Assembly: GCA_030144725.1 (NCBI GenBank)
Contig: JASKMD010000008.1
Location: forward strand, 6,265,976-6,329,975
Length of the DNA stretch: 64,000 nt
Origin: Haematococcus lacustris
Taxonomy: Eukaryota; Chlorophyta; Chlorophyceae; Chlamydomonadales; Haematococcaceae
Reading direction: 5' to 3'
Shown: positions 21,006 to 32,779 of the stretch, one piece after another
Position numbering within the stretch: the stretch's first letter is position 1
Layout: every line of letters starts with the position of its first letter
Position numbers and translations under genes: made by a program
Notes under the pieces: generated by a model
The model's input: the letters and a program-made list of their open reading frames with translations, nothing else
Told to the model about the DNA's origin: nothing
The model's database searches: none

Positions 21006-21394
21006 ATGCCAGACGCCGCAGAGGGTGCAGGGGTGACAGAAGTGGAGGAGGGAGGACGAGGGGCTGCCGCAGCACCAGTGCAACCCGCTAGCAGCGCCGC
21101 GCAGACGCGCGGCCCGGATGCAATGCGTGAGGCCAGTGCAAGCGCGTGCGAGGGCGCGGACGTGGAAGACGACGACGGGGCGGGCGAACGCAAGGTCGTG
21201 TACAACACCGCGGGCACTGAAGTAATTGGCGTTGTGGGCGACAACTAGCCAGATGTTGAAGCCGGCGAGGCGAGCGAGACCAACGCTGATGCAGATGCAG
21301 ATGAGTTGAACAGTGGTGGCGTGCGCAGCGATCGCACCTCAGCTTTCTACGAGGAACCATTTGCGAAGGCCCGAGCTTTGAACTCATTGCACTG
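21006..21394 (+). pseudogene. Decayed acidic ORF
   Basis: An ATG at 21006 in good context (CCACCATGC) opens an acidic, Ala/Glu-rich frame (MPDAAEGAGVTEVEEGG...) that hits a TAG at 21246-21248. The same frame then stays open and acidic (PDVEAGEASETNADADADEL) to 21394. This suggests one nonsense change in an older reading frame. The family is unknown; acidic N-termini of this kind occur in transposon proteins, which is inference. Confidence 0.3.
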
Positions 21395-22537
21395 AACATT
21401 CCTGCAGCCACATAAGCGAAGATGCTGGATGGGTTAGGCCCTAACTTAGTGGCCGCCTGTGAGCATGTAAGCCAGCAGCCTGTGATGATGGCGACGCACA
21501 CACTAGATAGGCGGAGCTGAAGTGGGCATAGTCACCACCACACCATAGTCACCAGTCACCACACGCTGGCAGGAGGTGTGGCCCACTCTAAGCAGCAGCT
21601 GAACCCCTGGGGCTGGGGCTGGGGCTGGGGCAGGGACCGGGGCTGGGGCTGGGGCTGGGGCAGGGTGATTGCCTTGTCTGCTGCGCTGCCCTCATCTGCA
21701 CTGCCTGGAGGTTGCTAACATCTTCTCTTGATAAGATAGCACTAAGTAAGCACGCTGTAAGATGAGCTGTCTCCGCTGAGGTCTCCGCTGAGGTCTCCGC
21801 TGCGGTCTCCGCTGCAGGTCTCATCTGACGTCTCCCCTGCAGGTCTCATCTGTCGGCAGCTAACCAGCAGCTAAGGACGCGTCAGAAAATGCAACGCGGC
21901 TCCTTGTGTGGTCACCTAACGTGACTGGAGAACAAAAACGCGTTGTCTTGATGTGTGGGCCGTTTCATGTGGGGGGGGGAACACTCATATCAGCTCAGTT
22001 TATGCATCTTTTTGACTGATTTTAGCTGCGTTTGGCTGCAAAAGAACTACAGACAACGATCTGGAGACCACCTTGACATTGCTGTCACATGTGAACTGAA
22101 CCTGTGTTGAAGAATGCGATTTAAAGCGCTGTTGCATGCTGGTTTGAATTTAGTTTGGATGCGCCGTTCACGCCGCGCTGGGTCGAAGCTGCCTACAGCG
22201 GTTGCTAAGAGTGTCTGCGTGGCGCCAGACACGTCGCGTGTTGGGGGCCAGCCACCCGGCAAACCGCTGGGGCTGGCTGCACTCTAGTTAGACCATCGCC
22301 AGCTCATCGCACCAGTCGGCGGCTTCATCCGTGCAAAAAAGAGTTAGATGTTATCTCTAAAGCCATGGGGGTGCAGCCAATGGCGGGGGTGACCAACTAG
22401 GGCGGTTCCTCCCAAACCAATATCAGTTCTCATATTAGCTCATACTAGCTCATGATAGCCCCCGATTAGCTAATATTAGCTCGTATTAGCACATATCAAC
22501 TCCCGGTTAGCTCATATCAGGTATATCAGGTATATCA
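21395..22537. other. Intergenic with several short simple repeats
   Basis: Holds a (GGGGCT)n patch (21608-21665), a 12-bp CTGAGGTCTCCG-like repeat (21768-21845) and a degenerate ATTAGCTC/CATATTAG repeat field (22428-22535). No gene recognised. Confidence 0.5.
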
Positions 22538-22830
22538 TATCGTCCATGAGACTGGCGCTGAGGCCCCAGGTCAGCTTGGCAGCAAGCAGGGAGCTGACAC
22601 CGTCCACAGCAGGTGGGGGAGCAGGTGAGGGGCAGTGTGGGGGGGTGCAGCAGGCGGGGAGGCTGCGTGGAGAGGCTGGTTTGCTGTCAGCACGGCCTCC
22701 ATCCTGGCAGGTATGCACAGGCACGGTGGGCGCTTCCAGCCCGGCCCCTGCTGCCCTTGCTGAACTCCCTAAAGCGCTCAGGTGGGGCCAGAGGGCAGGA
22801 GGGCAGGAGGGCAGGAGGGCAGGTAGGACT
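22538..22830. repeat. Composite of duplicated gene fragments
   Basis: 22538-22612 on the minus strand encodes LTWGLSASLMD next to DGVSSLLAAK. It is nearly identical to the last FN3-gene exon (8318-8378), but with the two halves in swapped order. 22680-22830 matches 53940-54107 directly (TTTGCTGTCAGCACGGCC..., then a (GGGCAGGA)n run). Both are non-functional duplications as far as I can see. Confidence 0.6.
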
Positions 22831-23915
22831 AAGCTCTCTACGACTGAGCTCCTGTACCTTGTGTAGCCTGGAAGCAAAGAGGACCTAGAGTCCAGGGTTG
22901 GTTTGCCTGTTTTCAACAGGTTGTAAGCCTTTTGGCATTAAGCTGTTGTTTTTGGTGAGGTGCCCAATGGTCTAGGGGGAACGTGCCATCGGTGTGGGGT
23001 TGGCAGTCATCAAGGGTGCGACCGAGGATGATTCAACTTTTTTGGAGTAGCTGAGTGAGGTTATCCATGTCGATGTCCTTGCCCATGTCCTGCAGCGCCA
23101 CATCTTGTGGACAACAGTGCTTAAGCATCCTTTGTCCATGACTCCGAAAAGTAGTGAGATGTGTGAGGGAGGTTACGAACACATTGGGGAAAAGTACCTC
23201 AGGGGGTGGCCAGTAGGCTGCATGGCAAGCCAGAAGGTGGAAGAGAGTACACTTCGTTGAAGAAGAAGAAGAACTAAAGCCGGCAGCCATTACGCTGCTT
23301 GACAGGGTTCGGGAATCTGCAGTGTACCTTATGGTCAGGTGCACAAGCCAAGGTGCACAAGGTGACGAAACGAACGGCTGGCAGCCACATGTTGCCGACT
23401 AGTGCTGGGCATTCACATTTAGTGCAGATTCAGCCATACCTTTGGATTCGGGTCCCTGTCACATGGGTGCGCTGGGCCTTTAGAAGTGGTATTTAACAAT
23501 GCTGGCGCTACACAGTATGGCGCTACACAATGCACCGGCCAACAGCAAAACAACAAATGAGTCGTAAAACTCACAATGCATGGTATCAACCTCAAGTATG
23601 CATGCAACTCTCCAAGTTTGAATCACCTCCCACACCCTCGTACTGGGTTCCACATGGGCCATGCAAATGGAAGCACATGTGATCACCCACTATGAACGGC
23701 TACAAAGATACAACAGAGCACTCCGGTTTATGTCGTGCCTCCAACACGGTTCATGTCAAGGTTACCATCATCCAGCTCCTGGACCCAGCACGCGTTGCTT
23801 CAGCACAACCCCTTCCCCCGTACGACCTGTAACCCCCAGCATGGTGAGACAGCAGGTCAGCAGGCCATGCGTGGCAGCCAGAACTGACAGCTGGCAGCAA
23901 GCAGGCAGCAAATCC
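22831..23915. other. 3' flank of the ketoacyl synthase gene
   Basis: Includes the likely 3' UTR of the minus-strand gene ending at 23916. A 103-codon minus-strand frame at 23033-23344 has no supporting features. No other gene was recognised. Confidence 0.35.
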
Positions 23916-26900
23916 TCAGTGGCCCGAATCAGCCATCTGCTCCTCCAGCTGGGCCTGACGGCTCTTGGCAGCAGCGGCGGCAGCGTCCCGGGCAATCTGA
24001 GCCAAACGTGGGTCACGGATCTCACCCTCCTCCACCCCACGGGGCAGATCAGCCTCTGCAGTCAGGAAGCAGCAGCAGTCAGTCAGCAGCAGCAGAAAGC
24101 GGCAGTCAGTCAGTCAGGCAGGCAGGCAGGCAGCAGCAGGCAGGCAGCAGCAGCTGTGGTCTAGAGACAGCAGCAGCAGTCCAGAGGCAGCAGTGGCACT
24201 CGAGCAGGCAGTGCATAGGAGCGGACACCGCAGCATCAGCCAACAGGTGTGAGGCAGGCAGTACAGCAGCGCTGAGGCGGCGGGAGCATGACAGCAGGCA
24301 AGCAGCGGTGGGAGTTGCTACTGTAGAGCGGCTAGCAGGCCCCTGTGCCGAGGGCCGGCACCTGTGAGGGGCGAGTCCTTCAGGTGCTGCCACACGGGGT
24401 GCTCCTGGCGGATGTCCCGCAGCGCCCGCCACACGTTCACTCCCGCCTTCATGCCGCCTCCCACACCCAGCTGCAGCACACGCTGCGGACACAACCACCA
24501 CCAGCACCATGCAGCCAACAGCGCTGGAGGAAGAGAGGCAGGGAGGTCAGGGGCGTGCAGGGAGGGAGGGGCCACAGAGAAGGGAGGTGTGGGGGGCGGT
24601 GAAGAGTCAGGCCGTGGGTACAGGTGTGAGGTGTGAGGTGTGAGGGAGGGGGCTAGGGAGAGAACAGCATCCACTGTAGCTGCAGTCGAGCTCAAGTCCT
24701 GTCCGTCCCTGCCCCTGTGTGCCTGCCTGTTCGCCAGCTTGCATACATGCAGCTCTTGGTCGTGTCCTGTGGCTCTGCAGCAGCAGCGGGCTGGCGCAGG
24801 TGCGCCTACCTGCCTGCCTGCCTTGCACCGGACCCACCTGGTTCTTCAGCACACCCTGGCAGGTCTCGATGTAGGCCATTGAGTACCAGGTGGTGGAGCA
24901 GCTGCAGCAGCAGGGGGCAGTTACAAGGCCACAGGCAGTGCCAACAACAGCCACAGCAGCGGCTGCAGCACAAGACGGCAGGAGTCAGCACAGGAGACAG
25001 CAGGCAGCCGCAGGATTGGAGGCAGCAGCAGCAGGGGGCTGTGCCAACAGCAGCGGTGGCAGCACAAGGGGGCAGTACAAGCTGACACAAGGCATTCCAG
25101 CCGCCTCGCCACTCCACTTCTGCTCCAGGCAGGCCACCCCGGTGTTAGCCTACCTGGTGTTGCCGTACTCCCTCAGCCCAGCAAAGGACGGCAGCATGGC
25201 GGCTGAGGGCAGGCTGAGGCCCGCCTGCAGGCCCTTCAGCACAGCATAGCCGCCGGCATGCAGCGCAAAGTGATCCACTGACTTGGTCCAGTCAGGGGCG
25301 TAGGGGGCCACCTCCTTGCCCAGCACGCTGCAGACAGGCGGGCAGGGCAGGCAGGTCAGGAAGGGCGAGGCTGTACACGCTGCATCCTCAGGCGTGCATG
25401 TAGGTTAGGGTTATGGTTAGGGTGAGGGTGAGGGTGAGGGCAGGGCAGGTGCGGCAAGCAGACCAGGTGAGGCTGTACACGCTGAACCCTCAGGCATGCG
25501 TGTGGGTTAGTGAGTTAGGGTAACGACCAGTGGCACCGGCAGTTGTGATGTCTCAGTGCACGGGACGCAGACATGACTCCTTTGGTTCAGGCTCAGCTGT
25601 GAGGTGTAAACGTGACTTGTGAGAAGCAGGTTGATGTAGTAGTATCTGAACCCAGTTCCATGGCTAAGACCATGATGGGTATCCAACTGCAGTGCAGCCC
25701 AGGTGAGGGGGCTGGCCCCAGGGTTGCCCCCAGGGGGTGGGAACACAGTCAGGCCCTGGGTGTGCGGGGCGGCTGGGCCACTCACTTGCGCTGGATGATG
25801 TTCGAGGCTGCTGCCCCGTACTGGCCCCAGGTCATGATGCGCGGCGCAATGTCCGTCATCACCGCCTTGATAGCTTTGCCAGCAGCGTCAACCACGTTGA
25901 AGCCCAGGTACACCCCGTTGATGCCAGCTGCACAGGTGTAGGGGGAGAGGCAGTGTAGGGCTATGAAGGACATGAAGGCAAAACATAGAGACATGGGGGG
26001 TTTACAACATGGAGGGCGACATGGGGTACCTGAGCAAATGGGCAGTGCAAGGCGGCTGTCATGCACAGGCCGCGGGGTGGCGGGGCAGCGACGCACCCTT
26101 GTCAGGTCCCCAGCTCATACAGCCATACGCGTCGTCGTCCGCGCCAGTGTGCACGCGCGAGGCCGCTACCAACTCGTACTTGGCGCGCGAACGCAGCGAC
26201 GGCTTGTTGGTCAGCGCAATCGCGGCGCCGCCCATCCTGTGTGTGCGCATCATTTGCAGCGCAACCGTGAGCGTCGTGTGCGTCAATGGGTCGAGTTGCG
26301 CACATTGCGAGGATCACGAGTCGCTCGTTCGGTCCGCACCTGAAGATCACATTCGCCACCATGCGGCTCTTCTCCTTTCCGGGGTAAAAGCAGTAGGTCT
26401 GCAGCAGCAGCAGCAGCAGGGCAGATCAGCAGAGCAGAGTGATGCACGCAGGGCAGGCACCAGGTAGGTGGGGGCTATAGCAAACTCATCTAACAGGTCA
26501 AGACAATGTCACGCATGGTGAAGAGACACTTTGCTTTGAGGCAATGCCGTCGAAGAATGGGAAACAGTGTTCTGGATGCTCTCATGCCCACGTCTTCCAG
26601 TTCCCACTGCTACCCCACACCTCTCACCCCATCCCACCCCACTTCCCCCAGCCCCACCGTAATCTCTGCCGGGACAAACACGGCCACTGAGTTGGGGCGG
26701 GCCTTCAGCAGGTCACGGATCAGGTTCATGCCCACCACGCCTGTGCCACACCCCATGCCGCCCAGGTGGTAGCTCTGCGGGGCAACAGCAGCAGCAGCAG
26801 CGGCAAGACCCCTGACTCACCACCACCACCATCACCACCACCACGCTTACAGCCAGCATCACAGCCAGCGGATCGCTTCCCTTCCCTTGCAATGGTTGCC

Positions 26901-29064
26901 TTGCAATGGTCGTTGCATCAGCAGCAGCATCACCATCAACAGCAGCACCAGCAGCACCACCTGCATTGCTGTCACACTTGCAATAGCAGCAGCACGACAA
27001 AAGCAGCGAAGACTGCGGCAGCAAGACTGCCATCAGCATTGCAGTAGAGGCAGTGGCAGCAGCACTGCAGCAGCAGCACCCGTACCAGAAGCAGACCAAC
27101 AGCATCATCAGCCACTGACCTGGATGTCAGTGCGCAGCTTGAACTTGTTGACGAGCATCGAGGCCAGGGAGGGGGTGGGGCAGAAGATGGAGGAGCAGGT
27201 GACAAGGATGTCAATGTCGTTGGGCCGCAGTCCTGCAGGGCAGGGCATGATGGGCAGCTCTGTTATGAAGGGGCTTCAAAGGGTCAGCGCTGGATGGCCC
27301 CAGCCTGGTACACAACATGCAGCGGCCAGGGTCAGGGTTGGGGCAGGTGACAGCAGCAGCAGAAGCAGCAGCAGCAATGGAGGGACCTCCTCACTCACCC
27401 GTGCGCTGCAGCAGGTCAGAGAAGGCTCCGCCCATCACCATCTCCGCCTCTTTCATGGCGGAGGTCATGTCGTTGGTGGGCTCAGAGGTGTGCTTGGGGT
27501 GGATGGCCTTGGGCAGGAAGGTGCTCTCCATGCCGATCCCGCTCTTTACAAACACCTGGAGGGAGGGGGAGGGAGTGAAGGAGTGAGGCACAGCCACCGG
27601 GTGGTACCCTTGTCCTCCACGCTCACCCCATTAAGGTAGCAGGCTGGGCAACAGAGAGAGCCTGATGTGTGAGCTTAGGGTGAAAGGGGTGAGCTAGAGC
27701 GAGAGCTAGGGCTAGAGCTAGGGCTAGGGCTGACAAAACCCCCAACCCTAACCCGAGCCAGCTGAGCGAGCTGAGGGCAGGCGCCCAGGACAGTGAGTGG
27801 GGTCCTGCAACCTGGAGTAATCAAGACTATCAACGTATGGAGCTGTGGTGCAGCTGCACTCCACCGCTTGGTTCAGCAGCGAGGCTGGGTGGCTGCAGGG
27901 CTGGGTTGTGTGTGCAGAGGCAGGGCAGGGTGCCAGGCTGCTGCCAGGAGACATGGCTAGGTCAGTGCCCCAGGGGGAGGTGGCTGATCGCTGGGCATGG
28001 AGCCTGCCAGGGTGCCTAAGGCAAGGTAGGCTGGCTGGGTTGCCCCAGAGCCTCCCCCTCTGTGCTTATTGCTCCTACCTAGCCATCATATACATCTTAG
28101 TCAGCCTGGACCCTTCCTGCTGCTGCCGCATGTCCAGTCATGGCAATGTGTGCATCTCACTAGAGCTCCTGCTTCTGCTGCAGCCGGCACTGCCGTGAGG
28201 CAAGAGCCTGATCTGGTGCTGCAGTCAGGTGGTCTGATGAAATATAAGGTTGAGGGGATGTGTAATGCCGTGCAAGGCTGGCATGCAAGCGCCATGCATG
28301 TGGTACCATGCAAACCATGAGCCCCACTGAGCCAAGACACCTCACACGCATGTGTGTGTGTGTGGATGTCACAGGTAGAGCACAAGCCCTACTGTGGCTG
28401 TCACTGATGCTGCTGGGTCAAAGTGCAGTGTGACAGGCCTGGTGTGGATAGGTGGGAGGTGACTGGGAAGTAGGAGAGTGGTGGCTGGCAAGTATGTAGC
28501 AGGGCACCTACTAGCACTTGGACCTAAGTTGGCTGCTGCATCACAGCTTGGCAGCACAGCAGTCAGGCACACGAACCTTGAGCATGAAGTCCTTCATGTC
28601 CTCGGAGTACATCTGCGAGGGCGGGAGCGAGAACCGGGGCGGGGGGAAGGTGGGGCGGCATCAATTAGTAAACCCTTTGGGAGATTGCTGTGGGGATGTA
28701 GGTCCTACACCGCATCGTTGCTGCATCGCCCGCCGCATCGATGCGAAGCAGCAGGCGCCGAGGCAGGTTTAGTGAAATGCTTGGCGCCCGACATAGCGGA
28801 CAGTCCGGCACACAGAGACGATGACAGAAGGTGCTGCGGCTGCAGAGATGATTGCTGGCTGCATCTGCTCATGCTGGACAGCCCATGGGCTGACGTTCAG
28901 TCGCCGAGGTGCCACACGAGCTTATCTCACGGCCGCAGCGCCCAGGCGCTCACCGGCCAGTCTTTGCCATGCTCCTCGCATTCCTTCAGCACCACACGGC
29001 ACTCCTCAGGAGGCTGGTAGCAGCAGTGGTCCAGCAGGTACAGGCCGTGCGACATGTCGGCGAG
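23916..29064 (-). CDS. 3-ketoacyl-CoA synthase (FAE1/KCS type), N-terminal exon not found
   Basis: Condensing enzyme of the ER fatty-acid elongase: joins malonyl-CoA to an acyl-CoA to make very-long-chain 3-ketoacyl-CoA. Twelve exons in transcription order: 28954-29064, 28577-28612, 27399-27555, 27120-27232, 26658-26774, 26340-26398, 26097-26236, 25786-25927, 25154-25327, 24838-24901, 24362-24482, 23916-24055, in phase for 457 residues. Catalytic triad visible: Cys in YHLGGMGCGTGVVGM, His in DHFALHAGGYAVLKGL, Asn in LREYGNTSCSTTWYSMAYIE. Other family blocks are VYLVDFACY-like LYLLDHCCYQPPEE, SGIGMESTFLP, RPNDIDILV and FCPTPSLASMLVNKF. Plant enzymes are about 490-500 residues with two N-terminal membrane helices. 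Those are absent here and should lie in an upstream exon beyond 29064. The C-terminus adds a charged Ala/Gln-rich tail. Confidence 0.85.
25403..25440. repeat. Short GGTTAGGG/GGTGAGGG tract in a KCS intron
   Basis: A few degenerate GGTTAGGG-like units inside an intron. Too short and too degenerate for a telomere tract. Confidence 0.5.
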
Positions 29065-30675
29065 CTGAGTGTGGAGATGTGGGTATGTGATGCGCACGTC
29101 TGCAGTTTGCGGGGGTGCAAGGGCTGGGTCGGACAGACCTCACTGGACCTCACTCCTAGTCAGACTGCTGCTGCTGCGCTGCGTTGTACGGGGACGGACG
29201 TCGCACCTGGCGCTGACACAAGCTGCTGAAGGCTGGGCTGGACCGAGCTTCTTTGCGGCAGGAGTAGTAACGGCGGAGATGTAACGATTAGTAGTAGGCG
29301 GGGGTTAAATAGAATGTTGGTGGTGGCAGGTGCGCTCAACCGCTGAACTGTCGCGGCCGGGAACTCCGCGCGCGCTCGCACATGTCGACCGCCCAGGCAT
29401 GGCAAAATGCTCAGGCCCCACCGCAAAGCGCAATGACCAACCCGCCGCGTAGCCGGTCGGTCCTCGTGAGCTGTCAATGCTTGTTCAACCCCACCATGTG
29501 TGATTGTAGCTGTGCAGGGGGTGCTGCTGGGGCAGCTGCTGCTGGGGCACTTGCTGCCTTCCTGTTCCAGTCTGCTGGTTGGAGGCAGTGAATACAGACG
29601 CTGGCTACTTCCCTGGAGCCCGGAACCTAGCTGCTGCCGCTGCGGATGAAGATGACCATAGTAGTAGTGATGGTGATGATGATGATCAACACGATCATGA
29701 CTCATGACAGTAACAATGGTGTAAATGGGGCAATTGCCCGTCACACCCTTCCCCTGGGACCCTGATCCGAGCAGGAGGGTAACCGTCAGCCTGGTACGGC
29801 CATGGAGCACCGCCAGCAGGAGCAGAACTTCTGCCAGATGCAAGGCGCAATTCAATCGCTGATGCCGCTACATACCACTAGAACAATCGATGGTGAGCAG
29901 CTGAGGTGTATCCGCGCTCGCTTGCGCCGGCATGGCCTCACTCGCAAGAGTTAACGCGCTGCTTGCCAGTAGATGCGCAATAATTCGCATCTGCCAGTGT
30001 GATAAACGCTATCGAGAACGGTTCAGTATTGAAAGAGTAGTTGCATGAAGATTACCAACCCCATGTTGGGACATCCTGAGCAGAAGAGTGCCATCCTGGT
30101 GACAAAGAAGGTTGTCAGGGTCTTTGTAGTAGTGCAGTCTTTACACCAATGTTGAGGCCCGAGAGGCATGCCGATGATGCTGAAATGGAGGTTTCGTGAA
30201 GGTCCAAAACATTATGCATTTCACTGTTTCTTTTCTAGTTTGTCCAAAGGCAGTTTGACCAAATACCCGTAATTGTTTAGTTCGACCTTACTTGGATACG
30301 TTGCTCAGGTCAAATATACAGCGACGTTCACGCAAAACTCCAGGTCAAAGGTCGCATTTTATAGCGCGATGCCTATATAGTAGGGCTCTAGCGAATAGGT
30401 TAGGGACACAGTCCCGACTCCTAGGTTAGGGACACACACCGGTCTCTCACTCAGTGAGTGACTGCTGTGGAGAAGTGTAGGGGGCTCCACAGGAGGATAG
30501 GGATACAGCATTGTTGATATATCCATTCAGATATATCTACTGTCATACAGGTAGTTGTATGGCAGAGCTGTAAAGATACCATTTCATAGTAGACGCTATA
30601 CATAGCGCCAAACGAACCCACGATGCATACCCAGCACAGGCCCCTCGCCAGGAGTTTAGTTTGTAAAGAGTGCCT
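29065..30675. other. Upstream of the ketoacyl synthase; unassigned
   Basis: Should contain the missing KCS first exon and promoter. A minus-strand frame (29160-29855) is long but low-complexity in part, with a His-rich run, and shows no clear membrane helix plus donor, so I did not join it. 30022-30075 carries a repeat shared with 63812-63868. The rest is AT-richer with no signal. Confidence 0.35.
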
Positions 30676-31990
30676 CCCACACACATGGCATGGGCGCCTA
30701 CCATCTACACTATTGCCTGACCCCTGTGCCCTAGAGTTAGCATGACATGCATGCACTGGTTGCAGGCTGATGACCCCTACTGTAATGGGCAGGGGCTGTG
30801 TTATCTGTTTGCATGCATGCATACACTCTCGCGACTTACATTGGCAACAGTTACATTGACAACATTGCCGAATTCAAGTGCTGGTATCCAGGTGCTGGAG
30901 CAGGCAAACACAGCTGGGCTTGTCTGCAACACTAGGGCACAGCAGCTGGCACAGCCTCCATACAGCCTGAGCCGCTACTGCTGCTGCTGCTGCTGCTTGG
31001 ACTTGGCTGGCGGCTGACGGCTCAGGCAGCCCAGGCCACCAGCACAGCTCCAGTTGGCGCCACCTGCTCTCCCCAAAGTGTGGTCCCTGTCTACCCACCT
31101 GCCTGGTTGCGGTGCTACTGAGCTGGTTTAGGTTGCCTTGCCTTGCCTTGCTGGGCTGGGGAGGCTCAGCTGCCTGCCAAGCTTTGGTGCGCTTGGCTTG
31201 CAGGGAAGCATTGGGCCCTGTCTCTGAGGCTGCTGCTTGTGTGACTGCCTGGATGTGGGGGGCCTGTGGGGGCTGGCGTGAAGCCACTACCGGGCACCAC
31301 ATCAGGCCCCGTACTGGCTGCTCACGCTGCTGGCTCCATGCTGGCCACAGCAGGCGGTGGTGCACCTGCCTTGCTGGGGGGGTCCAGCATGCAGTCTGGT
31401 TCGGCTTGCGTTTGTCCATCTACTCCCGACAAGGCTACTGGCCGATCACTGCTGCGCTGACCCGGCTGACACAGGACTCAGCACTCTAGCACCACCCTGC
31501 CCCGCCGCTCATCTGTGCCCTTGGGCCTGCACATCGCCTTGCAGCATGCTTGCAGCACCACGTCAGCACGCCCTCCATGGACACCTCCGCCATCTCCTCC
31601 TCCAGCTGCAGTCGTGCACACAAGGCACACATGGTGGCTGACATGGTGGCACAAAGTTAGGCATGACACAGTAAACTGCTGATTCATTTCATACCATTCC
31701 ACCACCTCTCAATACACAACCAAACCACCCACCCTCACCTTCTTGGCCCCAATACAACCTGAGCCGCTGCCTTGCCCACTTGGGGTCCAGGTACACCTCC
31801 CACACCGCATCCCAGGTGGCCAGGGTGACGGTGATGTGCTTCAGGTTGGCCTCCAGGGAGGTGCCAGCTGAGCTGGCTGCTGCCAGGTGTTGGAGGTGGG
31901 GCTGGATTAGTGCTAGCCACCGCTCAGTGTTGCGGCGGGCATTATTCAGGCCACTAGCCTGCCGCACCTGGCCCTGGGTCAGCTTCCATT
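30676..31990 (-). mobile_element. Chimeric, degenerate Fanzor-like copy E
   Basis: Minus-strand relic. Its 5' end is cut at about 31990 and followed by unrelated repeat R1. Coding remnants: NNARRNTERW...KWARQRLRL (31750-31967), the RuvC-II region with LEEEMAEVSMEG (31490-31600) and the GESRWRQLELCWWP tail (31030-31080). The catalytic RuvC-III box itself is lost. The 3' end is unusual: the 15-bp minisatellite (30827-30866), then a subfamily-2 tail end (30775-30825), then a subfamily-1 tail (30676-30775). Confidence 0.6.
30874..31967 (-). pseudogene. Fanzor-like nuclease relic, copy E
   Basis: Two open stretches (31689-31967 and 30874-31419) match the nuclease in the correct order, but stops and frame changes lie between them. 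The RuvC-I Asp region precedes the preserved part and is gone; the VDRDCNAA box is deleted. It does retain sequence at the zinc-ribbon position that reads, in one frame, as SRV followed by S-S-D-R-P, closer to an ancestral Cys-bearing form than the SSIL of subfamily 2. Confidence 0.5.
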
Positions 31991-32068
31991 AGGCTAGCTG
32001 ATCTGTTTATCGCTTCTGGTCCCAAACCCCTGCGGCTGAATTGAATAGCATTGAAATGCATGGTCCTG

Positions 32069-32238
32069 CATGAATTGTAATCAAACACAGGCTGCGAGAT
32101 CGCTGTTGTAAAGGCTGCTGCTAGAGGGCCTAATGCCCACTTCAGCTCAGCCATTCTGGTTTGTGTGCCTGTAGCTAGAGCTCCCCTAGTAGCTCCAACC
32201 CACACACATCCCCCCTGAACCCCCTTTACCCCCCCCAT
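32069..32238 (-). repeat. Dispersed 170-bp repeat R1, copy 2
   Basis: Inverted relative to 10132-10299. The shared 47-codon frame is intact here too (four amino-acid differences by eye) and continues open for some 30 further codons. Confidence 0.7.
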
Positions 32239-32779
32239 ATGTGTCTTGTCATGTGAGATATGCTCATGTCATGCACATTTGCACACTACCATATAGTGCA
32301 CACTACCATACATTGGGCATTTGCTGGGTCCTAGACAACATTACGGAGCATTTGCACATGATGATCCTGCACGGTTAGGGTTAGCGGGAGCGGAGTCCCA
32401 AGCGGAACCTGCCTCGTCACACCTCATATTGCTCAATTTGCGCGCGGCATTTGCGCCCACCAAGCGTCGCGTGCAGGATACCACGCCTCCGTGCCCCGCA
32501 GCTCAAGCCATCGTAGTCGGCCACCTAAATACAGCGGAAACCGCGTTCAGCGCATTGTGTTGCATCTCGGCTTCTCGGCAGGTCGGCATAGTGGTTCGGC
32601 GCAGCGCAAGTGGGTGCACGTTAAAGCCCAGGGGGGGGGGGGGGGGGAACTGCTCCATGCCACCCGCTCCGTCCGCTCGTCCATCGCTCGTGCGCAAATA
32701 TGCAAACCGTTTTAGAAGTTTTGCTGGATCAACGTCCGCAGGGGGCCTGGCTTGAAGGAGCCCCGGCGATACTTTCGGT
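32239..32779. other. Upstream region of the ABCG gene
   Basis: Putative promoter and leader. Contains a run of about 16 G at 32631-32646, otherwise no signal. Confidence 0.35.

Noticed and set aside
20741..21244. 167-codon minus-strand frame opposite the acidic ORF
   Set aside because: Mirror of the plus-strand frame with Ser/Pro/Ala composition and no features; the plus strand has the better start context.
23033..23344. 103-codon minus-strand frame downstream of the ketoacyl synthase
   Set aside because: No domain, no splice context, and it lies in the probable 3' UTR or flank; kept out of the gene list.
27700..27760. Telomere-like GCTAGGG / CCCTAACCC tracts (also near 25403)
   Set aside because: Short, degenerate, within introns of an active-looking gene, and unlike the TTTTAGGG repeats expected in green algae.
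29160..29855. Minus-strand frame as the missing N-terminus of the ketoacyl synthase
   Set aside because: It is open for 231 codons and correctly oriented, but contains His and Tyr runs, lacks a clear pair of membrane helices, and no donor gives the right phase to the exon at 29064.
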